A stretch of DNA of 49,009 nt from positions 1 through 49,009 of the forward strand of contig JAHFIJ010000005.1 of NCBI GenBank assembly GCA_023246445.1, written 5' to 3'. The DNA comes from Candidatus Woesearchaeota archaeon (lineage in GTDB: Archaea; Nanobdellota; Nanobdellia; SCGC-AAA011-G17; JACQNH01). Below the pieces are notes generated by a model. The model worked only from the letters and a program-made list of their open reading frames with translations, was not told the DNA's origin and did no database searches. How positions within the stretch are numbered: position 1 is the first letter of the stretch; the number at the start of each line of letters is the position of its first letter. Of the stretch, positions 26,154 to 34,519 are shown one piece after another. The translations under genes and the position numbers were made by a program.

Positions 26154-26893
26154 AGTGGAGAGGCAAACCACTGAGCCGAGCTGAAAATTCAATTTGACAT
26201 AAGCCCGAGCGACTACAAGGAGTGAGCGTTAAATTCCGCTGTTATACGTTTTTCCTGCAAGAAAAAATGCCGAAGCGAAACGTAGGCACAGTATGACGCA
26301 GGGCGGGCTTCAATAATCTTTATAAATCTCCGTAAAATTCTTTATTATATGGGGTTATCTGAATTAACAGAATTTCAAGATAGAAAGCGAAAAGAATTTG
26401 AGAAAGCTGTAAGTCGCAAGGCTAAAAAGTTAAGTTTTGCCGATATAATAAAAGAAATTCATTTGGATACTTGGAACTTTGTAAATAGAAATTGGGAAGA
26501 TGGGCAAAAATTAGAATTTTTTTTGTCCCAAGGCAATTATAGTGTAATTGTTTGGAGAGATAGTTTAGTTCTTATGGGAAATTATGGTATTGAAATAGCA
26601 AGATTTGCCGGTAATGAAATTAAAGAGTATTATGAATCTCTATCAACAACAATCTTAAAGGCAAAACAAGAATATTTAGAAAACCTACCTTTTTAGCTTA
26701 ATTTATTCTATAAGCACGCCCGAGTAATATTGCATATAATATTGACATTTACAGAAGTCGCTCACCAAACTGAAATTATAGAATAATTGAGCGATTTGGG
26801 TCGAACAAGTGCAACGCAGAGAGCCTGTAAATGTCTCAGCCTGTCCCACAATTTCATATAACATCAGAATTTAACGAAGTTGAATTTTCCTCT
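26140..26893. mobile_element. 740-bp insertion flanked by a 14-bp direct repeat, carrying one ORF
   Basis: TTGAATTTTCCTCT occurs at 26140-26153 and again at 26880-26893. Inside are near-terminal inverted repeats: CGTTAAATTCCGCTGTTATA (26227-26246) against the inverse of 26857-26876, with 18 of 20 positions matching. A GC-richer hairpin block lies on the left, and the 115-residue ORF has its own TATA box. On the minus strand the left block reads CCGCCCTGCGTCATAC, resembling the 5' half of the attC-like sites at 43 and 44.3 kb. No transposase or integrase is encoded. A cassette-like or non-autonomous element is inferred. Confidence 0.55.
26349..26696 (+). CDS. Hypothetical cargo protein of the 26.1-26.9 kb insertion
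   Basis: A 115-residue soluble protein of no recognised family. The N-terminal half is helical and basic (FQDRKRKEFEKAVSRKAKK). The C-terminal half has beta strands (NYSVIVWRDSLVLMGNYGIE) and a final helix. A TATA-like CTTTATAAATC lies about 26 nt before the ATG, so it carries its own archaeal promoter and would be leaderless. It is the only coding content of the insertion. Confidence 0.6.
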   Translation: MGLSELTEFQDRKRKEFEKAVSRKAKKLSFADIIKEIHLDTWNFVNRNWEDGQKLEFFLSQGNYSVIVWRDSLVLMGNYGIEIARFAGNEIKEYYESLSTTILKAKQEYLENLPF

Positions 26894-27108
26894 GGCTTGA
26901 AACCAATCTCCGAATAAGGTTCCTGAGTAATTTTTTTTAATGCCACTAAATAAAAAGTTCAAGGGAGTATAGGGGGGAAGATGTAGAATTTACCCCGATG
27001 GAATGAGTTTGACCTTATTAATGTAATTATTAAGTAGTTACAAATAGAAAGGTTTATAAATTACATTTATTCAAAAGATTATTAGATAAAGATTGTAATA
27101 AACTTGAA
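26697..27108. other. Right flank of the insertion and promoter region of the 27.1 kb operon
   Basis: Contains an 11-bp inverted repeat GACATTTACAG...CTGTAAATGTC (about 26749-26836) enclosing TCGCTCA/TGAGCGA. It also holds the right inverted repeat and direct repeat of the insertion, and the 5' part of the split minus-strand ORF. Finally, GGTTTATAAATTAC (about 27052-27065) is a good TATA box roughly 45 nt before the radical SAM start codon. No further gene is seen. Confidence 0.45.
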
Positions 27109-27912
27109 ATGCAGAAGGAAATGAGTAAACTAACAATTGATATAAACGGAATTTGTAATGAAAGATGCGGATTCTGTTATCAAAACTTAGACGGTTCTAT
27201 ATTGCCTGAGGAAGAGATAATGAGATTAATTGATAGTTCTGACTCTGATGTTGTTGAGATTGGTGGAGGCGAACCATTCTTAGATAAAAGAATTGTTAGA
27301 ATCATAAGAGAAATAAGAGCAAAAGATAAAGGAGTTCATGTTTCAACAAACGCTACTGTAATCCCTAAAGAACTTTTAGATTTAGAGCAAATGGCAAAAG
27401 AAGGAACACAAATACAGGCAAGTTTACATGCTTCGAATCCTGCTCTGTATGAACATATTACTGGTAAAAATCTTTTTGATGAAGCAGTTAGAAACATAAG
27501 AAATCTAAAACCTCATTTTCCTATGTTAATGACTTCTGCTGTTTATCAAGATAATGTTAATGATGTTCCAAGACTATTAGACTTAGCCGAAGAGCTAGGA
27601 TTGCCATTAAGAGTTAATCTCGTTTTTCCAGTAGGTAATGGGAGAAATGTAAATCGTTTAAATTCTCAACAAGTTAATCAATTAAGAGGCTACTTGCTTC
27701 AGCAAAGAGTTATTAAAGGAGACAAAATAGATTCTCCATTAATACACTCTAATAATTGTTATGCTTTATCTGATGGTTATGGATTAGACAAAGAAGGAAT
27801 TTGTCCTTTTGATTGTGGAAAAGTTTATGTTTCCCCAAACGGAAAAAAATCTGGTTGTGAATTTTATAAACCATCTAAATTAGTGCGATTAAATACAGGA
27901 GAAAGAAAATGA
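27109..27912 (+). CDS. Radical SAM protein with C-terminal Cys cluster
   Basis: A 267-residue radical SAM enzyme, first gene of a five-gene operon. The 4Fe-4S motif is CNERCGFC (C16, C20, C23). GGGEPF is the SAM-binding GGEP-type motif, and STNATVIP and SLHASNPALYEHITG follow the MoaA/SPASM-like barrel. A cluster of four cysteines near the C-terminus (NNCY...GICPFDCGK...SGCEF) resembles a SPASM/twitch auxiliary cluster, as in peptide-modifying enzymes. The second ATG (MSKLTID) is a possible start. It overlaps the AAA+ gene by 4 bp. Substrate unknown; a protein or peptide of the same operon is one possibility. Confidence 0.8.
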   Translation: MQKEMSKLTIDINGICNERCGFCYQNLDGSILPEEEIMRLIDSSDSDVVEIGGGEPFLDKRIVRIIREIRAKDKGVHVSTNATVIPKELLDLEQMAKEGTQIQASLHASNPALYEHITGKNLFDEAVRNIRNLKPHFPMLMTSAVYQDNVNDVPRLLDLAEELGLPLRVNLVFPVGNGRNVNRLNSQQVNQLRGYLLQQRVIKGDKIDSPLIHSNNCYALSDGYGLDKEGICPFDCGKVYVSPNGKKSGCEFYKPSKLVRLNTGERK

Positions 27913-29504
27913 ACGGAGAAGGAACAAGATTCAAAATAAGAGATAACATGGCACAGAACAGGCAAATTAAATCAATTCAGCCAGAGGTTACAGAAGAAAA
28001 ATATTATATTCATCCAAAATTAAAAGAAGATTTGGAAGGTATAGCAGCAACTGTTCAACATTTAGATAGATTTGGAACTGAAATGGGACATAGAAACTAT
28101 CTTTTTGTTGGCCCTCCTGGAACAGGTAAAACTTTGGGTGTCCAGTATCTAGCTACAAAATTACATTGTCATTTGTATGATGCTAAAGGAGTTTCAAATC
28201 CTCAACAGATAAGTTGGTTATATCAACAATTGAGAGAGATTGCAAAAAATGGAGATCAAAAAGTAATCTTAATGTTAGATGAAGTTGATAAGTTTTCAAG
28301 TAGAGAAGAAATAGTCGACCCAACTCAACAGCAAACACTTAATCAATTGTTAGCAGAAATGGACGGAGTAGATTCTAATAATGGAATTTTTGTATTTGGA
28401 ATGACTAATAAAGCAGACAAATTAGACAATGCACTAAGAAGACCTGGAAGATTTTCTAAAGAAATAGAATTTATGCCACCAGACAGAGAAGGAAGACTTG
28501 CAATATTAAGAATTCATGCGAACAGAAAAGGGGGACACATGTTCCGAGTAGGGGATGAAGACTTGCAATATGCTGCAGGTTTAACATTCGGTTATACTGG
28601 GGCTGACCTAAGAGGATTACTAGATGAAGCATTTACTTTAAATGTTTTACGTGGGGATGATAAACTTGTTGTAGATAGAAATGATATCGATAAAGCCTTG
28701 AAGAAAACAAAACCTTCTGCTTTAAGAGATATGCCATTTAGAGAGCCACAAAAGAAGCTTGATAGTATTGGTGGATATGAAAGTCATAAAGATGTTATGA
28801 GAAGAGTATTTGATAGAAGTAATGGGAGCATGGTTTTATTTTATGGCCCTGCTGGAACTGGTAAAACTGAATTTGCTGAAGCTCTTGCTGGTGAATATGG
28901 TTTTAATTATATTATTATATCTGGTTCAGAACCAGAAGATAAGTTTGTTGGAGAAACAGGAAAGAAAATAGAAAAATATCTTACAAGAGCAAGACAACTA
29001 TCACCATGCGTTTTACTTTTTGACGAAGTGGATGCTCTTGTTGAAAAGAAATATGCACAATCTTGGAAATCAAGCTGGACAGGACTATTGCAGAGCAAAT
29101 TGAGTAAACCAATAGAAGGAGTTTATATAATTGGGACTATGAATAGACCAGATTTAATTAATGACACTTTTGTTCAAAGATTTCCACATAGATTATACTT
29201 CGGAATGCCAAATCCAACTGAACAAGAAGCTATATGGGGAAAATATTTGCCTGATGGAATTGAAGCTAAAGCACTAGTTGAAGCTAATGGAAAATTAACA
29301 GGAAGAAATATTGCTCATGCCTCTCTTGTTGTAAGAGATTATGGTTTAGAACCATTTGTTGATATATACAAAAATCTTATAGCAAATATCCGACCTGCTG
29401 ATGGAGTAGATTATGAAGAAATAAGAAACATGGTTGGAGATTCAATAAGAGATTATGATAATGTAAAAAAGTTTTTAGCTGAACAAGCAGGAGATAAAAA
29501 ATGA
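27909..29504 (+). CDS. Tandem AAA+ ATPase (Cdc48/FtsH-like modules, no N-domain)
   Basis: 531 residues with two AAA+ modules. Module 1 has Walker A GPPGTGKT (68-75), Walker B VILMLDEVDK, sensor GMTNKAD and the arginine-finger region LRRPGRFSKEIEF. Module 2 has Walker A GPAGTGKT (about 313-320), Walker B VLLFDEVDAL and sensor GTMNRPD, with a less canonical FVQRFPHRLYF arginine region. The Cdc48 N-domain is missing and no protease domain is attached, so this is a specialised unfoldase or remodelling ATPase rather than the housekeeping Cdc48. It is joined by 4-bp overlaps to the radical SAM gene before it and the unknown gene after it. Confidence 0.85.
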   Translation: MNGEGTRFKIRDNMAQNRQIKSIQPEVTEEKYYIHPKLKEDLEGIAATVQHLDRFGTEMGHRNYLFVGPPGTGKTLGVQYLATKLHCHLYDAKGVSNPQQISWLYQQLREIAKNGDQKVILMLDEVDKFSSREEIVDPTQQQTLNQLLAEMDGVDSNNGIFVFGMTNKADKLDNALRRPGRFSKEIEFMPPDREGRLAILRIHANRKGGHMFRVGDEDLQYAAGLTFGYTGADLRGLLDEAFTLNVLRGDDKLVVDRNDIDKALKKTKPSALRDMPFREPQKKLDSIGGYESHKDVMRRVFDRSNGSMVLFYGPAGTGKTEFAEALAGEYGFNYIIISGSEPEDKFVGETGKKIEKYLTRARQLSPCVLLFDEVDALVEKKYAQSWKSSWTGLLQSKLSKPIEGVYIIGTMNRPDLINDTFVQRFPHRLYFGMPNPTEQEAIWGKYLPDGIEAKALVEANGKLTGRNIAHASLVVRDYGLEPFVDIYKNLIANIRPADGVDYEEIRNMVGDSIRDYDNVKKFLAEQAGDKK

Positions 29505-30388
29505 GTCTTGATGAACATTTTCAACAGCAAAGAAAAATAGTAGTAAGAAGATACCCTTCAGCAGAAGCTTTAGCACAAGTGGAAAGAGGAAACAAATTTA
29601 TTGTTGTGCAAGATGATTTTGACCCTAGTCATGTCCCCCAAGGATACACTTTAATCAACATGAAGCATAAAACTAATTCATTTAGGACTTTAGTCCCACA
29701 ATCACTTTTATTTTATATGGCAAATCCGGGAGAAGGCGAACCCGAAGGAGCTTTAGAAGAAATTGCAAATTTCTATGGAGAGACTAAAGATTTTGAAGAT
29801 GACTTAATTGAAAACGGAGATACTTCTGTTCAAGAAGCTAACTGGGCAAATCTTGCAAGAGGAAGTTATCAAACTTATCTTATTAACCGATTAGTAAAAA
29901 ATGGGAAAGGAGAAAGAGATGGAGAAGGCGAACCAGTTCCAGAATTTAATCCCGAAGTTTTATCTCAATTAGACTTAAGTGACCCTTATGTTTATCAAAG
30001 AGTTATAGCAATAGCAGCTTTAGCTTTAGAAAAAACTGCTGACCAGATTAAAGCTCATGAAGTAAAAGATGTTTTGAAGCATATAACCTTAAATTATAAA
30101 GAATGTGTAAGAACAGAGGTTAAATGCTGGGCAGGAAGTCACTATGAAATTAAACATGAATATAGAATTGAAGATAAGCAACAGACATATTCGGCATTAA
30201 ATACTCAAATAGGAGAATTAGAATCCCAGATTGATACATATCGTAAACAGAAACATGGCGAGGGTATAGGAAGACATGACCATGCTTTGATTAGACAATA
30301 TGTAAATTTAGCACATATAACTCCTGAAAATCCTCGTGCACAATTAGATATTTCACCACCAGAAAAAATAGTGGAGAAACAAAAATGA
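29501..30388 (+). CDS. Unknown protein of the radical SAM-AAA+ operon
   Basis: A 295-residue soluble protein, acidic, with no recognised domain. The N-terminal part is mixed alpha/beta (KIVVRRYPSAEALAQV, GNKFIVVQDDF). The middle is helical, and the C-terminal ~80 residues contain a short coiled coil (ALNTQIGELESQIDTYRKQK) followed by a His-containing segment (GIGRHDHALIRQYVNLAHIT). No signal or membrane segment. It overlaps both neighbours by 4 bp (ATGA junctions), so it is produced in step with the ATPase and the next membrane protein. It may be an adaptor, but that is only context. Confidence 0.6.
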   Translation: MSLDEHFQQQRKIVVRRYPSAEALAQVERGNKFIVVQDDFDPSHVPQGYTLINMKHKTNSFRTLVPQSLLFYMANPGEGEPEGALEEIANFYGETKDFEDDLIENGDTSVQEANWANLARGSYQTYLINRLVKNGKGERDGEGEPVPEFNPEVLSQLDLSDPYVYQRVIAIAALALEKTADQIKAHEVKDVLKHITLNYKECVRTEVKCWAGSHYEIKHEYRIEDKQQTYSALNTQIGELESQIDTYRKQKHGEGIGRHDHALIRQYVNLAHITPENPRAQLDISPPEKIVEKQK

Positions 30389-32004
30389 ATCAACCACCAT
30401 CTACAATGACTATTGAACTAGAAGAAAAAGATGTAAGAAATGATTTGCCAGAAGTAGTTAATGCTATGTCGAAGATGAGAGCTGAAACTATTAAAGATAG
30501 AAAATTAACAGACAAACAAAAAGATGAATATTTACATATGTCTTATCGTTTAGCTTCCGGGATACAAGCTGTTGCAGATGAACCAATGACAAAAAGAATG
30601 CAGGTTGTTGCTGATAGATTAAACAAAAATCCAACTCTTTTAAAATATGACCCCATGCAAGACGGATATTGGAGAAAACAAGAAAGTAGATTTGCAGAGG
30701 CTTTAGATGACTTGCTTATTGCTACTGTTAGAGATGATTTTCATTCTGTTGATGCAAAACATCATGTTTTACAAGCAGTGAAATATCTTGGTGTTGGAGA
30801 TACTCCATCAAAAGAAAGAGAAAAAGTTTATGATACAATATTGCCATTTCATGGACCAGTGCCATTAGGGACTAGAGAAAATTTACTAAAGAAACTTTTT
30901 GGTAGATTACTTGGAGATCAATATAAACTTTCAAACCTAGAAGAACTTGCATTAAACATTGATGCTACAAGTAACGGGTTTACAGATGAATTTTTAGCAA
31001 TGGCAAGAGACAGAGGATATACTACTTTAATAGTTAAGATGACTGACAAAGATTTCGAAAAAGCAAAGGCAAAATTAAAAGATATGCAGGTTGTTGGTCC
31101 TAATAACGTTCAACCCAATCAAAGATTAGTAAACACTGCAAATAGTATTGTTAGATATACTAAACCCTTAACTTACCCCTTACTTGGTGCTTTACCACGA
31201 AGCTTACAAGATAGATTAGGTAGAACTCTGCCTACATTTAGTGCTGAATATGCATGTCTTGCTTCAAATTGGACAGAATTTGCAACCGCTGTTATGGGAA
31301 CTATCGGAATTTGTATAGCCCAAAAAAATTTTTTGCCTTTATTGGCGGCTATTCCGTTTGTAGCAGATGCAATAACTAGAGGACTCATTGGTTGGCCAGA
31401 TCAAAATCAATCATTCTCTCATCCCGTCGGTTCAGCATTCTTTAAGCCCATTTTCTATCCATTAGAAAAACATCTTAATGAGAAACCGAGAAAAACAGTT
31501 ACAGTTGAACTTCCAGTTAGGAAAATTGAAGCATCACAACAGGTGCCAAATCCAATTGCATTTTATGATGCTATAGGAAAAATGGAAGTTCCAGAAGAAG
31601 CAGAAGGAAATTTAGTTTGGAATAATGAAAATCATCATCAATTTGGAAAATCTTTTATGGCTTATGTTAAAGAACATGCTGGAGCTCAACCACAAGGAAT
31701 AGAAATAGCAACTGCAATAAATAAACCAAATCAAGCAGTAGTTTATAATCATGAACTCCCAGTTGATGGATATAGAAAATATTCTTCTTTGTTCTGTTTT
31801 AATGGAAGAAGGTATCTTGTAACAGCAGTTAAACCAAACAGAGGAACTAATAATTTTGTTGAAAATGCATCAACAATTCTTTCAAGTGATACTGACAATC
31901 AAAAAAAATTAGAAAGACTAGGAAAAGAATTGGATGCGAGATATGTTCACTTAAGAGAATATAGAAACTGGCAAGTAGCAAGTGATATGGAGGGCTTTGG
32001 TTAA
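30385..32004 (+). CDS. Unknown membrane protein of the radical SAM-AAA+ operon
   Basis: A 539-residue protein. Residues 1-270 are charged and helical (KMRAETIKDRKLTDKQKDEY). A hydrophobic block around residues 295-335 (TAVMGTIGICIAQ, FLPLLAAIPFVADAITRGLI) looks like one hairpin or two membrane helices. The C-terminal ~190 residues form a second soluble domain (NPIAFYDAIGKMEVPEE, YRKYSSLFCFNGRRYLVTAV). No family is recognised. It ends 2 nt before the likely start of the next gene, and an SD-like GGAGGG for that gene lies inside its 3' end. Confidence 0.6.
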   Translation: MNQPPSTMTIELEEKDVRNDLPEVVNAMSKMRAETIKDRKLTDKQKDEYLHMSYRLASGIQAVADEPMTKRMQVVADRLNKNPTLLKYDPMQDGYWRKQESRFAEALDDLLIATVRDDFHSVDAKHHVLQAVKYLGVGDTPSKEREKVYDTILPFHGPVPLGTRENLLKKLFGRLLGDQYKLSNLEELALNIDATSNGFTDEFLAMARDRGYTTLIVKMTDKDFEKAKAKLKDMQVVGPNNVQPNQRLVNTANSIVRYTKPLTYPLLGALPRSLQDRLGRTLPTFSAEYACLASNWTEFATAVMGTIGICIAQKNFLPLLAAIPFVADAITRGLIGWPDQNQSFSHPVGSAFFKPIFYPLEKHLNEKPRKTVTVELPVRKIEASQQVPNPIAFYDAIGKMEVPEEAEGNLVWNNENHHQFGKSFMAYVKEHAGAQPQGIEIATAINKPNQAVVYNHELPVDGYRKYSSLFCFNGRRYLVTAVKPNRGTNNFVENASTILSSDTDNQKKLERLGKELDARYVHLREYRNWQVASDMEGFG

Positions 32005-32005
32005 A

Positions 32006-33301
32006 ATGGCGAAGATAAGTATTATTAATAGAAATAGTACAATGAGAAAAGTAAAAAGATTTATTAAATTAGGAATAGCTGCTGCTGTGATTTATGGTGC
32101 TGTTTGGACTGCTCCTAAAATAACCAATCAATATAATTTAAGTTCAAACAGAGCAGAAATAACAAAACGTGTTAATGCTCGAGATTATGGAGGAGCTTTA
32201 GAATTAGATAAAAAGCTTAGAAATATTGGATTTTTTATTCCATACACTGCTGAAAAGCAGAAAATTCTAGTTTCAGATTCTATAAGAACTAGAAAAACAA
32301 CAGAACTAGAAGAAGCAGTTAAAGGATATGATTATGATTCCGTATCAAAACTTTTAACTCAATTTAAAGGCGAGGAGTTTTTCTCTGCTGATGACATTAA
32401 AAAATTTGAAGAAAGAGTTCAAGAGATAAGTCCTAGAAGTTTAATGAAACAAGCTGAAAGTGCTGATGAGCCATCTAAACAAGTAGAGCTTTATGAGACA
32501 GCTCAAAGAGAATTTGGGAAATCTGGGGAGCAAGAACCAACTTTAAGAGGAAAATTAATTACAGCTTCTTTAAGAGATATTGGTGTATCTTATGATAAAA
32601 AAGAACTAACAGCATTAAATAAAATTGATAGATTAGCTAATTATCTTAAAGCACAAAAAGAAACTTCTACTCAAATTGGAAGTGAAGAAATAGATAGATT
32701 ATTTGATACTTCTAATATATTTATGAGGCAAGCTTTACTCGAAGGAACACCAAGATTAGACCAAGCAAAGGAATACTTAGCAAAAATTGATTCTCTTGCA
32801 GGACTACTAGGAATTAAAGATAAAGAGCAAAGAGTAAGAGCTCTTGCTCAACTTGCAATAAAACAAACTGAAACAGGAATAGGAAGTAAAATACAATATC
32901 AAGCAAGTGATGTTATAGATTTAGATAGAATTGCTGAATTAAGTCAGACTTATAGCCCCGAAAGTCTTGGAAATATAGTTGAACTTTATTTAGTTGCACA
33001 GGGAAAAGTTCAGAAAGACCCACTATTAACAAAGAACTTTTTGGATTCGGGATTAATACAAGCTGAATTGCTACCTGCTGAAAGACAAAGAGAAGTTAAA
33101 ACAAGAATAGCTGATAGTTATGTTGGACTAGCTAGAACAATTAGCGATACTGCAAGAAAAGATGCTTATCTAATGTTACAAACAGCAAGAGGATTATATT
33201 TTGATGCTGGATTAAAACAGGAAGATAAAAAAATAACTGAATTAGATTCTTTGGTTCATAGCAATTTTGGAAATAAAACCGAGAGTGAAGCAAAGAATTA
33301 A
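32006..33301 (+). CDS. Membrane-anchored helical-repeat protein, last gene of the operon
   Basis: About 431 residues when started at ATG 32006; the ORF track begins earlier, inside the preceding gene. I prefer 32006 because GGAGGG lies about 12 nt upstream and the preceding stop is 2 nt away. One N-terminal helix (LGIAAAVIYGAVWTAPKI) is followed by a long alpha-helical, TPR/SEL-like solenoid with units such as NARDYGGALELDKKLRN and EPSKQVELYETAQREFGK. It is likely exposed on one side of the membrane as a binding surface. No enzymatic motif. Confidence 0.6.
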   Translation: MAKISIINRNSTMRKVKRFIKLGIAAAVIYGAVWTAPKITNQYNLSSNRAEITKRVNARDYGGALELDKKLRNIGFFIPYTAEKQKILVSDSIRTRKTTELEEAVKGYDYDSVSKLLTQFKGEEFFSADDIKKFEERVQEISPRSLMKQAESADEPSKQVELYETAQREFGKSGEQEPTLRGKLITASLRDIGVSYDKKELTALNKIDRLANYLKAQKETSTQIGSEEIDRLFDTSNIFMRQALLEGTPRLDQAKEYLAKIDSLAGLLGIKDKEQRVRALAQLAIKQTETGIGSKIQYQASDVIDLDRIAELSQTYSPESLGNIVELYLVAQGKVQKDPLLTKNFLDSGLIQAELLPAERQREVKTRIADSYVGLARTISDTARKDAYLMLQTARGLYFDAGLKQEDKKITELDSLVHSNFGNKTESEAKN

Positions 33302-33347
33302 TTCTTAAAAACACAAATTCTTTATAGCACGATTTTATTGGTTTATC

Positions 33348-33557
33348 ATGGATAGTATCAACTTAAATGAGAAGGGTTTCTGGAAGGAACTAGGCATAAA
33401 ACCGTCCAGAGATTTAGACACAAATATAGAAAAATTTTATAGCAGATATTCTAAGGAAATAGGTTATTCTTTAAACTCCAGAAATAAAGGACATAATAAA
33501 TTTCTAAAAATTTTAAAAACCCCCTTCAGATTAAAATACTTCATAAAATTTAATTAA
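33348..33557 (+). CDS. Small basic hypothetical protein
   Basis: A 69-residue Lys/Arg-rich protein (FYSRYSKEIGYSLNSRNKGH, KTPFRLKYFIKFN). A TATA-like CTTTATAGC lies about 24 nt before the ATG, which supports expression as a leaderless mRNA. No domain recognised. It sits between the five-gene operon and a convergent phosphoesterase. Confidence 0.45.
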   Translation: MDSINLNEKGFWKELGIKPSRDLDTNIEKFYSRYSKEIGYSLNSRNKGHNKFLKILKTPFRLKYFIKFN

Positions 33558-33574
33558 AAAATAATTATTTAAAT

Positions 33575-34177
33575 CTATTCCTTAGGCTTCAATACTACAA
33601 TCCTTCCAACAGGACCTGGATTTAATATTAAAGTATTATTATATAACTGCTTTTTACCCCAGGTTTCATGTAAATGCCCACAAATATGTATTAAAGGATT
33701 ATATTTATCAATGAATTTCTTAAAAGACTTGCATCCCTTATAATCCGAATTTATTTTATCCACTTCAGTTCCATAAGGTGGTCCATGTGTCACCAATATT
33801 ATTTTCTTATTTTTCAATTCCTCTTTCACATCTTCAACAAAATCTTCAAAACCTTCTTCTCTCTGACTAAAACCACCACCACCATAACCTATAATTAAAA
33901 AATCATCAACTTTTAATAATCTTTTATGGGCATAACTTAAATTCTTGAATTCTCTGCAAAAACTTTTTAATTCTGCATCACTCTCATGATTTCCAGGAAT
34001 TATAATAAATGGCTTCTTTAATGAATTAAACTGTCTTAATATTGATTCCTGTGCTTTACCCCATACTGAAAAATCCCCTGCGCAGATGATTATATCCGAA
34101 TTCTCTGCCTTTTCTTTAATCTTCTTAAAGGCATTAACACTTCCATGCATATCCACAAAACTTAAAATTCTCATCAA
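33575..34177 (-). CDS. Metallophosphoesterase (calcineurin-like)
   Basis: A 200-residue cytosolic phosphoesterase with the full dimetal motif series: FVDMHGS (D-x-H), CAGDFSVWG (GD), IPGNHESD (GNH[ED]), VTHGPPYG and CGHLHETWG (GHxH). Size and motif spacing fit the small YfcE/archaeal phosphodiesterase group. The substrate is not determined by sequence. The first two codons are both ATG. It is a single gene. Confidence 0.88.
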   Translation of the reverse strand: MMRILSFVDMHGSVNAFKKIKEKAENSDIIICAGDFSVWGKAQESILRQFNSLKKPFIIIPGNHESDAELKSFCREFKNLSYAHKRLLKVDDFLIIGYGGGGFSQREEGFEDFVEDVKEELKNKKIILVTHGPPYGTEVDKINSDYKGCKSFKKFIDKYNPLIHICGHLHETWGKKQLYNNTLILNPGPVGRIVVLKPKE

Positions 34178-34267
34178 TTCTAATCAAAAAACCGTATTTT
34201 TATTGCTTTTGGTTTTCTATTCTCTACAACAATAAAACTTATTAACTTTCCCGCTGTCTAATCTGCT

Positions 34268-34513
34268 ATGAAAAGAATATTATTGATTATAATGCTTATG
34301 ATCTTAGCATTAGCTACCTTACAGTCTGCCTCAGCTTATGCTTATAGATACAGCTACAAAGACTATAATGACCCACACAATTATTACAGCTTTAGATATT
34401 ACGAAAGTCCTTATAGTTATTCGCATTTCCATTCTCCATATTATTCTCCAATGTATAACTATTATGGTATACCCGTGTTTATTCATCACAGATCCGGTTA
34501 TATGATCTATTAA
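34268..34513 (+). CDS. Small exported tyrosine-rich protein
   Basis: An 81-residue protein. A signal peptide (KRILLIIMLMILALATLQSASAYA) is followed by a mature part of about 57 residues in which roughly a third are Tyr, with many Ser, His and Pro (YYESPYSYSHFHSPYYSPMY). There is no anchor. It ends 6 nt before the DUF460 gene and may be cotranscribed with it. Such composition suggests an exposed, perhaps metal-binding or cross-linkable surface peptide; no family is recognised. Confidence 0.6.
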   Translation: MKRILLIIMLMILALATLQSASAYAYRYSYKDYNDPHNYYSFRYYESPYSYSHFHSPYYSPMYNYYGIPVFIHHRSGYMIY

Positions 34514-34519
34514 CTAAAA

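Noticed and set aside
26154-26310. Full attC site on the minus strand at the left end of the 26 kb insertion
   Set aside because: The 5' half (CCGCCCTGCGTCATAC) and an inner pair GTCATAC/GTATAAC are suggestive, but the outer AAC/GTT box is missing, so it is mentioned only as a resemblance and not called as a site.
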